Assembly: GCA_030641665.1 (NCBI GenBank)
Contig: DAOWHA010000057.1
Location: forward strand, 1 to 13,631
Length of the DNA: 13,631 nt
DNA from: JAGLTA01 sp023142625
GTDB lineage: Bacteria > Patescibacteriota > Patescibacteriia > JAACEG01
Direction of reading: 5' to 3'
Shown here: positions 6,622 through 12,675 of the stretch, piece by piece
Numbering within the stretch: position 1 is the stretch's first letter
Layout: each line of letters begins with the position of its first letter
The notes under the pieces: generated by a model
Told to the model about the DNA's origin: nothing
Database searches by the model: none
Seen by the model: only the letters and a program-made list of their open reading frames with translations
Made by a program: the position numbers and the translations under genes

Positions 6622-8073
6622 CTACTGCTTTATTCTGCTCATAATGCTTGACAAAATTCCCTGCTTTTTCGCGTGGCGCTTAATATGCTCTTTAGCAGAC
6701 TGAGTTTTAACGAATTTCAGCCAGTCAATGCTCGGTCCCTGGCGATTTTTGTCAATAATCACTTCCACTAAATCACCGCTTTTTAAGGTTGTGCTCACCT
6801 GTTCTATCTTTTCGTTTATTATCACTCCGACGCACTTGTTTCCTATTTCTGAATGGACATGATAAGCAAAATCAATAGCGCTTGCCCTTTTAGGAAGGTC
6901 TATCACATCCCCCCTTGGCGTAAAAACGAAAATGCGGTCGCTAAAAATATCAAATTCCAGCGTTTTTATAAAATCTTTATTATTAGAACTATTTTTCTGT
7001 ATTTTAAGGATATCGTCAATCCATGCGGATTTCGCGCTAATCGCGTCTTTATAGCGCCAATGCGCGGCAACTCCGTATAGCGCCTCTTCGTGCATCTGCT
7101 GCGTCCTAATCTGAAATTCAATCAGCTTGCCCTCGTGACCGAAAACGGTAGTATGCAAACTTCTATAGCCATTCGGCTTCGGCATAGAAATAAAATCTTT
7201 AAAGCGATATTTTTTAGGATGATACAGAGTATGTATAGCACCGAGCATTTTATAGCAGTCAGGAATGCTATCAACAATAATCCTCATAGCGAAAACATCA
7301 TAAATTTCATTAAACTTTTTGTTTTTATTCTGCATTTTTAGCCAAACGCTATAAATGTGCTTAAATCTTCCTTCTATAATAAATTTTATATCGCACTTTT
7401 TCGCCTCTTTAGCAATATTTTCGCTGATTTTTTTTATTAGCGCCTCTCTCTCTTTCTGCTGCTCTCTTTCGTATTTCTCTTTTATTTTATTAAAATTTTC
7501 AGGGTCTAAAAATTCAAAGCATAAATCCTCCAGTTGCCACCTTAAATGCCATACTCCGAGCAGTCCAGCTATCGGAGCGTAAATTTTAAAAGTCTCTTCA
7601 ATGATTCGTTTTTGCTTGTGCTTTGGCAAATATTTAAGCGTCTTTAGATTATGCAGGCGGTCGGCAAACTTAATAATCATCACGCGCGAATCCTGCGCGG
7701 CGGCAATAAACATTTTTTTTAAATTTTCAACATAACGGTCAATTCCCCTATATTTCACTTTGCTTAATTTGGTTATGCCATTAACTAAAGTGGCAACCTC
7801 CGAACCAAAATTTTTTTTAATGTCATCTAATGTTATATCTGTGTCTTCAGGGACATCATGCAAAAGTCCTGCGATAATAGTCGGCATGTCCGCATTAATC
7901 TTCGCTAAAGTAAGCGCTGTATCAAGCGAATGATTTATATACGGCTCTCCTGACATCCTTTTTTGCCCCTTATGCGCCTCTTTGGCGTATTCATAAGCTA
8001 ATTTAACCATATCTAAATTGGCTTTTGGATTATTTTTTTTAATTATTTCTAAAAAATCAGAATAGGTTGACAT
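6622..8073 (-). CDS. rel: Rel/SpoT-family (p)ppGpp synthetase/hydrolase, short form ending after the TGS domain
   Basis: A 483-aa bifunctional-type alarmone enzyme. The hydrolase domain has HDVPEDT (His72, Asp73, Glu76, Asp77) and FADRLHNLKTL. The synthetase domain has GRFKHIYSVWLKM, YDVFAMRI, PNGYRSLHTTV and EFQIRTQQMHEEALYGVAAHWRYK. A TGS domain (IFVFTPRGDVIDLP through QGPSIDWLKFV) follows. The protein stops about 20 residues after TGS, so the helical, zinc-finger and ACT regions of full-length (~720-aa) Rel are absent. It probably makes and degrades (p)ppGpp in the stringent response, with altered ribosome-dependent control. I used ATG 8073 (MSTYSDFLEI): the in-frame ATG at 8115 would translate into the tRNA gene (MAVRFRSP). 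The start lies 15 nt after the tRNA 3' end, so co-transcription is likely. No SD is seen. Confidence 0.9.
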   Translation of the reverse strand: MSTYSDFLEIIKKNNPKANLDMVKLAYEYAKEAHKGQKRMSGEPYINHSLDTALTLAKINADMPTIIAGLLHDVPEDTDITLDDIKKNFGSEVATLVNGITKLSKVKYRGIDRYVENLKKMFIAAAQDSRVMIIKFADRLHNLKTLKYLPKHKQKRIIEETFKIYAPIAGLLGVWHLRWQLEDLCFEFLDPENFNKIKEKYEREQQKEREALIKKISENIAKEAKKCDIKFIIEGRFKHIYSVWLKMQNKNKKFNEIYDVFAMRIIVDSIPDCYKMLGAIHTLYHPKKYRFKDFISMPKPNGYRSLHTTVFGHEGKLIEFQIRTQQMHEEALYGVAAHWRYKDAISAKSAWIDDILKIQKNSSNNKDFIKTLEFDIFSDRIFVFTPRGDVIDLPKRASAIDFAYHVHSEIGNKCVGVIINEKIEQVSTTLKSGDLVEVIIDKNRQGPSIDWLKFVKTQSAKEHIKRHAKKQGILSSIMSRIKQ

Positions 8074-8088
8074 AAAACAAATATATTG

Positions 8089-8160
8089 AGCAGGTGAGCG
8101 GAATCGAACCGCCATCCTCAGCTTGGAAGGCTGGCATAATAACCATTATACGACACCTGC
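8089..8160 (-). tRNA. tRNA-Gly (anticodon UCC)
   Basis: Read on the minus strand: acceptor GCAGGTG pairs perfectly with CACCTGC, the D arm has the GTATAATGGTTATTAT type, the anticodon loop is CTTCCAA with anticodon TCC, and the T loop is TTCGATT on a GGCGG/CCGCT stem (one G-U). The length is 72 nt with discriminator U. CAA, not CCA, follows, so CCA must be added after transcription. The outermost anticodon-stem pair is a C-A mismatch. rel begins 15 nt downstream. Confidence 0.94.
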
Positions 8161-8265
8161 TTGTGAATTAATTTTGTCCGCGGCGGCGAATTGAATTTTG
8201 AATAAAATCTGAATGCCTGAATTTTTAATTTTTAAATATTCAAATACGCGATTTTTTACGCAAAA

Positions 8266-8308
8266 CTCTTGACTTTTTTATTCATTTGTGGTGGTATATT
8301 TATATAAT
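8266..8308 (+). promoter_or_regulatory. promoter region of small ORF 1 (cassette copy 1)
   Basis: The first 21 nt are identical to 10450-10470. Possible hexamers are TTCATT (8281-8286), 16-nt spacer, TATAAT (8303-8308), or TTGACT (8269-8274) with a poorer -10 near 8292-8300. The aligned sites in cassette 2 support the TTCATT/TATAAT reading, but I cannot decide between them. Confidence 0.5.
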
Positions 8309-8351
8309 CTTTTAGATTTATTTTTTAAAACACTTAAAAAGGGAGGATGAG

Positions 8352-8546
8352 ATGCACTTAAAGCTTGACGACCTTGTCGCTAAAAAAGAAAAGGAATTAG
8401 AAGAAATCGGAAAATTTTACTCTCTCTTTGAATCTTGTAAACATAAAGTAAGAGAACTAAACAGAGAATCCTCTGCTATAACCCTTGATGAACTTGAGGA
8501 ACTTATCGTTAAGCGACTTAAATTCCAAGGAATTATGGTTGAGTAG
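8352..8546 (+). CDS. small charged protein, unknown function (64 aa), cassette copy 1
   Basis: SD GGGAGGA lies 5 nt before ATG 8352, one of the strongest in the window. The product is rich in Lys and Glu and looks fully helical (LVAKKEKELEEIGKF, ITLDELEELIVKRL), possibly a short coiled coil. It has no signal peptide or membrane segment and I recognise no family. Its surroundings (promoter region, SD, ORF, terminator, GC-rich element) match those of the 60-aa ORF at 10539-10721. The proteins align only weakly, sharing an N-terminal KL(x)nAKK pattern, so they look like diverged paralogues or different inserts in one cassette. It is a stand-alone transcription unit. Confidence 0.6.
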   Translation: MHLKLDDLVAKKEKELEEIGKFYSLFESCKHKVRELNRESSAITLDELEELIVKRLKFQGIMVE

Positions 8547-8588
8547 ATTAATTTCCTCGGATTTTTGTTGGAGGACAAAAAATTACGG

Positions 8589-8645
8589 CAATAATAACCT
8601 TGTAGATTTTTGCGAAACAGCAGAAAGATGCAGGGTTATTTTTTT
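8589..8645 (+). terminator. intrinsic terminator of small ORF 1, with compensatory changes versus copy 2
   Basis: AATAACCTTGTA (8593-8604) pairs with TGCAGGGTTATT (8629-8640), including G-U pairs, and a T-run (8639-8645) follows directly. The equivalent stem in cassette 2 keeps pairing through two double base changes. Confidence 0.75.
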
Positions 8646-8705
8646 ATTGCTGTATTTTAAAATCGCAAAACTTAAATGTCTGTATCTTCGCAAAATTTTT
8701 TTATC

Positions 8706-8848
8706 TGTCTTTGCGAGGAGCCGAATGAGCGTAGCGAATGAGGTGCGACGAAGCAATCTCGTTAATGTCCGTATAAACTATGTAAAGTAAAGATTTGTCC
8801 GCTCAGTAATGGGATTGCTTCGTCGGCTATCGCCTCCTCGCAAAGACA
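8706..8848. repeat. GC-rich inverted-repeat element A (143 bp)
   Basis: Ends in TGTCTTTGCGAG and CTCGCAAAGACA (the 16-bp arms start at 8705 and end at 8849). Inside are GCGACGAAGCAATC on the left and GATTGCTTCGTCG on the right, which also pair. There is no coding potential. The sequence is far richer in GC than its flanks. It is the reverse-complement counterpart of element B and shares its left arm with element C. Confidence 0.88.
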
Positions 8849-9038
8849 GTTGTTTTAATTAAAAGCGTAATCCCTAAATATACTAATATTTTAGCCAATT
8901 TTATCAAAAAGTCAACTTTAAATTTTTATAATCTCACTTCCGCCTTGCAGCAGTCTCCGATAGGGACTGCTGCATTCGGCATAATCGTTGCAGTCCCGCT
9001 GCTCGCGAGCGGCGGGGGACTGCAACGATGCGCGATTT
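8849..9038. other. intergenic with two GC-rich hairpins downstream of the flippase gene
   Basis: Hairpin 1 (8947-8973): GCAGCAGTCTC with GGGACTGCTGC and a 5-nt loop. Hairpin 2 (8985-9028): TCGTTGCAGTCC with GGACTGCAACGA, its interior pairing almost completely (CGCTGCTCG with CGAGCGGCG). Both carry the CAGTCC/GGACTG motif. Neither is followed by a T-run on the minus strand, so they are not standard terminators. 8850-8946 is AT-rich with nothing recognisable. Confidence 0.7.
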
Positions 9039-10469
9039 TTAAACTTTTATAATTTCTCTTATTAATTCTTTGGAAAACCCTTTTAGCAAATATAGCGAAA
9101 CGAAATAGACAATAATTGACATCGGCAATAATAAAAACAGATGCCAATTTTGAAAAAAATGCAGAGCTGCCGCCATAACTCCGCTTGCCAAAATGGTTTT
9201 GAACAGTATCGCTATATCTGGCAGCATTTTTGTTGTTTTCGCGACCATTACAAAACAGATTGCGGCAATTAAAGTTTCAGCGAAAACCGTCGCCCATGCC
9301 GCGCCGAAATAAGAATAGCGCGGAATAAAAATCAAATAAGCCACCATGCTTAATGCCGCTGTTATCGCGTATGCCCAGATCATTTTTCGCTGTTTTTCCA
9401 AGGCGACAACCGTATGCCCGTAAAGCGTTCCGATAAAAACCATCGCTGACGCTAAAACAATAATTTTTAGGACAGGCGCGGCAGGAGTAAAACTCTCTTT
9501 TGCGATCAAGACAACGATTTTTTCCGCTAAAAAAAGTGTTCCGACAACCATCGGCACCGCCATAATAATAATCGCGTTGAACGCCATCTGTAAAGTTTTT
9601 TTAAATTTATCAAAATTTTTCTCTGCCCAGTAATTTGAAAGAAGCGGCAAGATCAACCCCATAAACATTGTCGGCAGCATAATCAAAATTTCCAAAAAAC
9701 GAAAACTGAATCCGTAAATCCCGACATCAGCGCTGGAATGCGTGAGTGAAAGAATAATCGTGTCCGCTTTTAAATAAACTAGATTAAAAGCTATTGAAAT
9801 CGCGATCGGCCATGATCTTTTGAATATCTTTTTCCAAATATCAAAATCAAAAGCAAAGCGGATTTTTATTATTCTGATTGCTGAAAAAAGCAAATAACTG
9901 AAATTAAAAACATTTCCGATAATCGCCGCGACTAAAATACCGATCAGCCCTAAATCAAGATAAGCCGCAAGCGCTACAAGCGCGGTCATTGTTCCTTTCC
10001 CGATAATATCCGCCGCGGCAACCTTTGCCATTTTCAGCTCTTTTTGAAAAAGTCCTGTCAAAACCTGAATTAAACTTAACAAAAAAAACGAAAGCGTAAA
10101 GATAAAAATCGCTGTTTTAACAATCGGCGGGTATGGAAAAAACAGCACCGCTATCGGCGCAATTGAAAAAAATACCAAACTCGCAAAAAACCTGAAAGTA
10201 AAAAGATTGCTTAAAGTTTTTTGCACATCAGCGTTCGGGCGTGAAATCATCTGCGTTGTGATAAGCATCAGCCCCATATCAGCCAGAATAGCAAAAAATT
10301 GCAAAAACGCAACCACGATCGTGTATTGCCCGAATTTTTCCGGACCTAAATATCGCGTCATTATGCCTAAAGCGATAACGCCGAGAAAGACCGATACGAA
10401 TTTCCCAACGGTCTGGATTATAGAATTATGCGCGATATTTTGCCTTAGGCTCTTGACTTTTTTATTCAT
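9039..10469 (-). CDS. Wzx-like polysaccharide/lipid-linked oligosaccharide flippase (MOP superfamily)
   Basis: A 476-aa integral membrane protein with about 12-14 hydrophobic segments along its length. The N terminus (NIAHNSIIQTVGKFVSVFLG, then MTRYLGPEKFGQYTIVVAF) is the hallmark of the Polysacc_synt/RfbX branch. The middle part (YLKADTIILSLTHSSADVGIYGFSFRFLE) and PRYSYFGAAWATVFAETL also fit the family. It would move undecaprenyl-linked glycans across the membrane for surface polysaccharide or glycoprotein assembly. No glycosyltransferase genes are visible beside it, so the glycan is unknown. No SD precedes ATG 10469. Its first codons overlap the divergent promoter region of small ORF 2. A degenerate copy of its first ~13 codons lies at 8247-8286, where the frame stops after MNKKVKSFA. 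Confidence 0.88.
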   Translation of the reverse strand: MNKKVKSLRQNIAHNSIIQTVGKFVSVFLGVIALGIMTRYLGPEKFGQYTIVVAFLQFFAILADMGLMLITTQMISRPNADVQKTLSNLFTFRFFASLVFFSIAPIAVLFFPYPPIVKTAIFIFTLSFFLLSLIQVLTGLFQKELKMAKVAAADIIGKGTMTALVALAAYLDLGLIGILVAAIIGNVFNFSYLLFSAIRIIKIRFAFDFDIWKKIFKRSWPIAISIAFNLVYLKADTIILSLTHSSADVGIYGFSFRFLEILIMLPTMFMGLILPLLSNYWAEKNFDKFKKTLQMAFNAIIIMAVPMVVGTLFLAEKIVVLIAKESFTPAAPVLKIIVLASAMVFIGTLYGHTVVALEKQRKMIWAYAITAALSMVAYLIFIPRYSYFGAAWATVFAETLIAAICFVMVAKTTKMLPDIAILFKTILASGVMAAALHFFQNWHLFLLLPMSIIVYFVSLYLLKGFSKELIREIIKV

Positions 10470-10493
10470 TGTGTTATATTGAAATGATATAAA
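10450..10493 (+). promoter_or_regulatory. promoter region of small ORF 2, overlapping the flippase start
   Basis: Two readings: TTGACT (10453-10458), 16 nt, TATATT (10475-10480), or TTCATT (10465-10470), 17 nt, TATAAA (10488-10493). The first 21 nt are identical to cassette 1. The region overlaps the first codons of the divergent flippase gene. Confidence 0.55.
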
Positions 10494-10538
10494 ATTGTTT
10501 TGATATTTTTTAAACCCCTAAATGAAAAGGAGGGAAAA

Positions 10539-10721
10539 ATGGAACGAAAACTTAATTTTGGCGAGATGCTCGCTAAAAAAAAGGCGATTGGGGCAAAGGA
10601 GCTCCATAAAGCATTGGAGTTTAAAAATCTTTTAACTCACCTATCAATGTGCATAGACTTTGATAGAAATAAAAACAGAAAGGCGGCAGTCAGTAAGCGG
10701 CTGTTGCGAGGGGTCAAATGA
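10539..10721 (+). CDS. small basic protein, unknown function (60 aa), cassette copy 2
   Basis: AGGAGGG ends 4-5 nt before ATG 10539. An in-frame ATG at 10500 lacks an SD, so I start at 10539. The product begins MERKLNFGEMLAKKKAIGAKELHKALEF and ends with a basic tail (NRKAAVSKRLLRGVK). It is predicted soluble and probably helical, with no recognised domain. The KL-(x)n-AKK start resembles that of the 8352-8546 product, with the GCTAAAAAA codons in the same relative place. It stops at TGA and is followed by two hairpins. It may bind nucleic acid, judging only from its charge. Confidence 0.6.
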   Translation: MERKLNFGEMLAKKKAIGAKELHKALEFKNLLTHLSMCIDFDRNKNRKAAVSKRLLRGVK

Positions 10722-10722
10722 A

Positions 10723-10755
10723 TTATTTGCGGCTCTCAGGAAAAGCCGCAAATAA
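10723..10755 (+). other. perfect 12-bp hairpin after small ORF 2
   Basis: TTATTTGCGGCT (10723-10734) pairs with AGCCGCAAATAA (10744-10755) around a 9-nt loop, 1 nt after the stop. No T-run follows, and cassette 1 lacks it. Its 3' end abuts the terminator stem, so the two hairpins could compete. Confidence 0.7.
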
Positions 10756-10814
10756 TAAAAAGGATAATCTTGTGATTTTTGCAAAACAAAAAACGCGGGA
10801 TTATTTTTTTTATT
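10754..10814 (+). terminator. intrinsic terminator of small ORF 2
   Basis: AATAAAAAGGATAATC (10754-10769) can pair over all 16 positions with GATTATTTTTTTTATT (10799-10814), two of them G-U. The stem extends inward by CTTGTG/CGCGGG. The U-run is within the 3' arm. Confidence 0.72.
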
Positions 10815-10848
10815 GCTGAATTTTAAAATCGCAAAACTTGAATGTCTG

Positions 10849-11004
10849 TGTCTTTGCGAGGAAGGAGCGGAGCGATAGCGGAACGACTGACGAAGCAATC
10901 CCATTACTGAACGAATAAAACTGTAATTATAATTTTTTTGTCTATTAACGAGATTGCTTCGTCGCATCTCATTCGCTACGCTCATTCGCCTCCTCGCAAA
11001 GACA
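10849..11004. repeat. GC-rich inverted-repeat element B (156 bp)
   Basis: Ends in TGTCTTTGCGAG (10849-10860) and CTCGCAAAGACA (10993-11004). Its reverse complement matches element A along both arms, with a diverged AT-rich centre. It lies between the convergent small ORF 2 and efp. Confidence 0.9.
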
Positions 11005-11042
11005 GCTTTTTAGATAGCCCTTATTGTAAATTAAAAATTCAT

Positions 11043-11600
11043 TCACACTCTCTCAACATATTTTCCTGTCTCAGTATTCACCCTTACAACATCGCCTGTA
11101 TTTACAAACAGAGGAGTATTTATCACAGTGCCTGTTTCCAAGACAACCTGTTTTGTTCCGCCTTGCGCCGTGTCGCCCTTAATTCCCGGCGGAGCTTCAA
11201 CGACCTTTAATTCAACTTTTTTCGGCAAATCTATCGCAACAGGGCTGTCTTCAAAATTCAAAACATCAACTTCAAGCCCGTCTTTTAAAAAATTCATTTT
11301 ATCGCCGAGCAGATTTTTATTGAAAGAAAACTGCTCAAAAGACACCTGATCCATAAAAAAATATTCATCCCCCTCTTGATATAAAAAATCCGCTTTGGAG
11401 CGCGCCAAATCCGCCTCTTCCGCTTTATCTGCGCCCTTGAAAGTATAATCTAAAACGCTTCCGCTGATTAAATTCTTCAACTTTGTCTTTAAAATCGCGC
11501 CGCCGCGCCCCATTTTAAGGTGCTGGGCGGAAATAACCGAATACGGCTCATTATTAATTTTAATCGTTTTATTTAGTTTTATCTCATTGATTGAAAGCAT
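11043..11600 (-). CDS. efp: elongation factor P with arginine at the tip position
   Basis: A 185-aa, normal-length EF-P with three beta-barrel domains: residues ~1-65 (KOW-like), ~66-128 (YLYQEG-type: FLYQEGDEYFFMDQVSFEQ) and ~129-185 (ELKVVEAPPGIKGDTAQGGTKQVVLETGTVINTPLFVNTGDVVRVNTETGKYV). It enters stalled ribosomes and speeds peptide bonds at polyproline. The tip loop reads KMGRGGA, so residue 32 is Arg where E. coli has the beta-lysylated Lys34. Thermus EF-P (KLGRGGA) has the same arrangement. The start is ATG 11600 (MLSINEIKLNK). The open frame continues upstream to 11723, but that part translates repeat element C (SSHLIRYAHS) and is not protein. No SD is present; element C ends 14 nt before the start codon. 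Confidence 0.93.
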   Translation of the reverse strand: MLSINEIKLNKTIKINNEPYSVISAQHLKMGRGGAILKTKLKNLISGSVLDYTFKGADKAEEADLARSKADFLYQEGDEYFFMDQVSFEQFSFNKNLLGDKMNFLKDGLEVDVLNFEDSPVAIDLPKKVELKVVEAPPGIKGDTAQGGTKQVVLETGTVINTPLFVNTGDVVRVNTETGKYVERV

Positions 11601-11614
11601 AGTGTTTTTCGTAT

Positions 11615-11728
11615 TGTCTTTGCGAGGAGCCGAATGAGCGTAGCGAATGAGATGCGACGAAGCCGCACCTAACGGGTGGTCACCCGTTAGGTGCGGCTTC
11701 GCTTCATTCCACTCCGCTCGCAAAGACA
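11615..11728. repeat. GC-rich inverted-repeat element C (114 bp)
   Basis: The same ends as A and B (TGTCTTTGCGAG, CTCGCAAAGACA) and the same left arm, but its centre is a 21-bp perfect stem (11658-11678 with 11681-11701) around a GT loop. It lies directly upstream of efp. Confidence 0.9.
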
Positions 11729-11801
11729 GATGTTAAATGTATTTTTCCTTAATCATAAATTATTTTAATAATATTTCAATAGGCACAAAAAATCAAAATC
11801 T

Positions 11802-11835
11802 GCCGTAGGGGCGGGTCGCGACCCGCCCCTACGGC
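11802..11835. repeat. perfect 34-bp GC-rich palindrome
   Basis: GCCGTAGGGGCGGGTCG followed at once by its exact reverse complement, with no loop. It lies in AT-rich DNA between the divergent efp and MazG genes. The GTAGGGGCGGGTCGCGACC type resembles repeats dispersed in many bacterial genomes. No T-run follows on either strand. Confidence 0.93.
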
Positions 11836-11859
11836 TATTTAAAAATTCAAAAAACGGTA

Positions 11860-11888
11860 TTGCGTAATTTTGTATTATGAAGTAGAAT
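11860..11888 (+). promoter_or_regulatory. possible promoter of the MazG-porB operon
   Basis: TTGCGT (11860-11865), 17-nt spacer, TAGAAT (11883-11888), about 55 nt before ATG 11948. Both hexamers are imperfect, and other AT-rich hexamers lie closer to the gene. Confidence 0.35.
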
Positions 11889-11947
11889 AAAATTAGATTA
11901 TGAAAACGCTTCGCGCAACAACTAATTATATTTAATTTTAATTAACT

Positions 11948-12670
11948 ATGGCTTGTAATTTATGCAAAGATATTATGCCTGTCAGTGCGACGCATTTTAA
12001 TGGAAAATTATTGATCTGCGGGACCTGCGTAAAAGATATAAATCCAAAAAAATTTAAAGAGTTGGCAAAAGGCAGAACTGTTTACACTTTTTGCCCCGAA
12101 ATGACTCATTCAAGTTTGTTGGGATATAAATTAACGACGATTCTCAGAACTTGCGATATTGAAAATATTTATGTATTTACAAAAGATGGCTCTCCTCATT
12201 GCGAACAAATTTTGACAACCTTGCAAGAAGCTGCGGAAAATGTTAATTTTGATAAAAATAAATTAAAATATTTTGTTACAAAAAAAGGCAAATTTTCAGA
12301 AATCACAGATAAAACGATCAGAAAATCAAGAAACATACTAGAAATTGAAGATTTAATGAAATTCAATAAATTACATAAAGTCATTGAAATTCTAACAGGA
12401 GAGGAAGGTTGTCAAAACGACAAGAAAGAAACCTTTGAATCAATCCTTGAACATTTTGAAGAAGAAATACAGGAATTAAAAGAAGGTTTGAAAAATAAAA
12501 ATTGGAAAAACATTCAGGAAGAATTGGGAGATATATTATTTAATATTTTTTTATTCTCAAAAGTTGCAAAAAATAACAACAAATTTGATATTTTTGATTT
12601 ATTTAAAACTACATCTAATAAATTTATTAATAATCACAGACAAATTTTCAAAAATAAAACGATTAAATAA
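11948..12670 (+). CDS. Cys-rich N-terminal domain fused to a MazG-like NTP pyrophosphohydrolase domain
   Basis: A 240-aa protein. Residues 1-27 carry CNLC and CGTC (Cys3, 6, 24, 27), a likely zinc ribbon or Fe-S site. A middle part of unknown family (about 42-125) has further conserved-looking Cys/His (FCPEMTHSS, Cys49 and His54; LRTCDIENIYVFTKDGSPHC, Cys69 and Cys85). The C-terminal ~100 residues are MazG-like: TGEEGCQNDKKETFESI, then EEEIQE (171-176) and EELGD (191-195), the Mg2+-binding ExxE and ExxD sets. MazG enzymes hydrolyse (d)NTPs to NMP and pyrophosphate. Substrate and the role of the Cys-rich part are unknown. The coding sequence is much more AT-rich than porB, which starts 5 nt after its stop, so co-transcription is nearly certain. 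No SD is visible. Confidence 0.8.
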   Translation: MACNLCKDIMPVSATHFNGKLLICGTCVKDINPKKFKELAKGRTVYTFCPEMTHSSLLGYKLTTILRTCDIENIYVFTKDGSPHCEQILTTLQEAAENVNFDKNKLKYFVTKKGKFSEITDKTIRKSRNILEIEDLMKFNKLHKVIEILTGEEGCQNDKKETFESILEHFEEEIQELKEGLKNKNWKNIQEELGDILFNIFLFSKVAKNNNKFDIFDLFKTTSNKFINNHRQIFKNKTIK

Positions 12671-12675
12671 ATATT

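Noticed and set aside
8074..8115. Upstream start for Rel (MAVRFRSPAQYICF)
   Set aside because: It overlaps the 3' end of the tRNA-Gly gene. The MAVRFRSP peptide is a tRNA T-arm translation.
8926..9147. Minus-strand ORF of 73 codons after the flippase
   Set aside because: It overlaps the flippase 3' end in another frame and consists of hairpin sequence.
10644..11210. ORFs reading through element B in both directions
   Set aside because: They are products of the GC-rich repeat arms (SSHLIRYAHS, NEMRRSNLVN), which stay open by composition.
11601..11723. N-terminal extension of EF-P (about 41 residues)
   Set aside because: It translates repeat element C, whose arms give the same SSHLIRYAHS peptide in other places, and EF-P homology starts at MLSINEIK.
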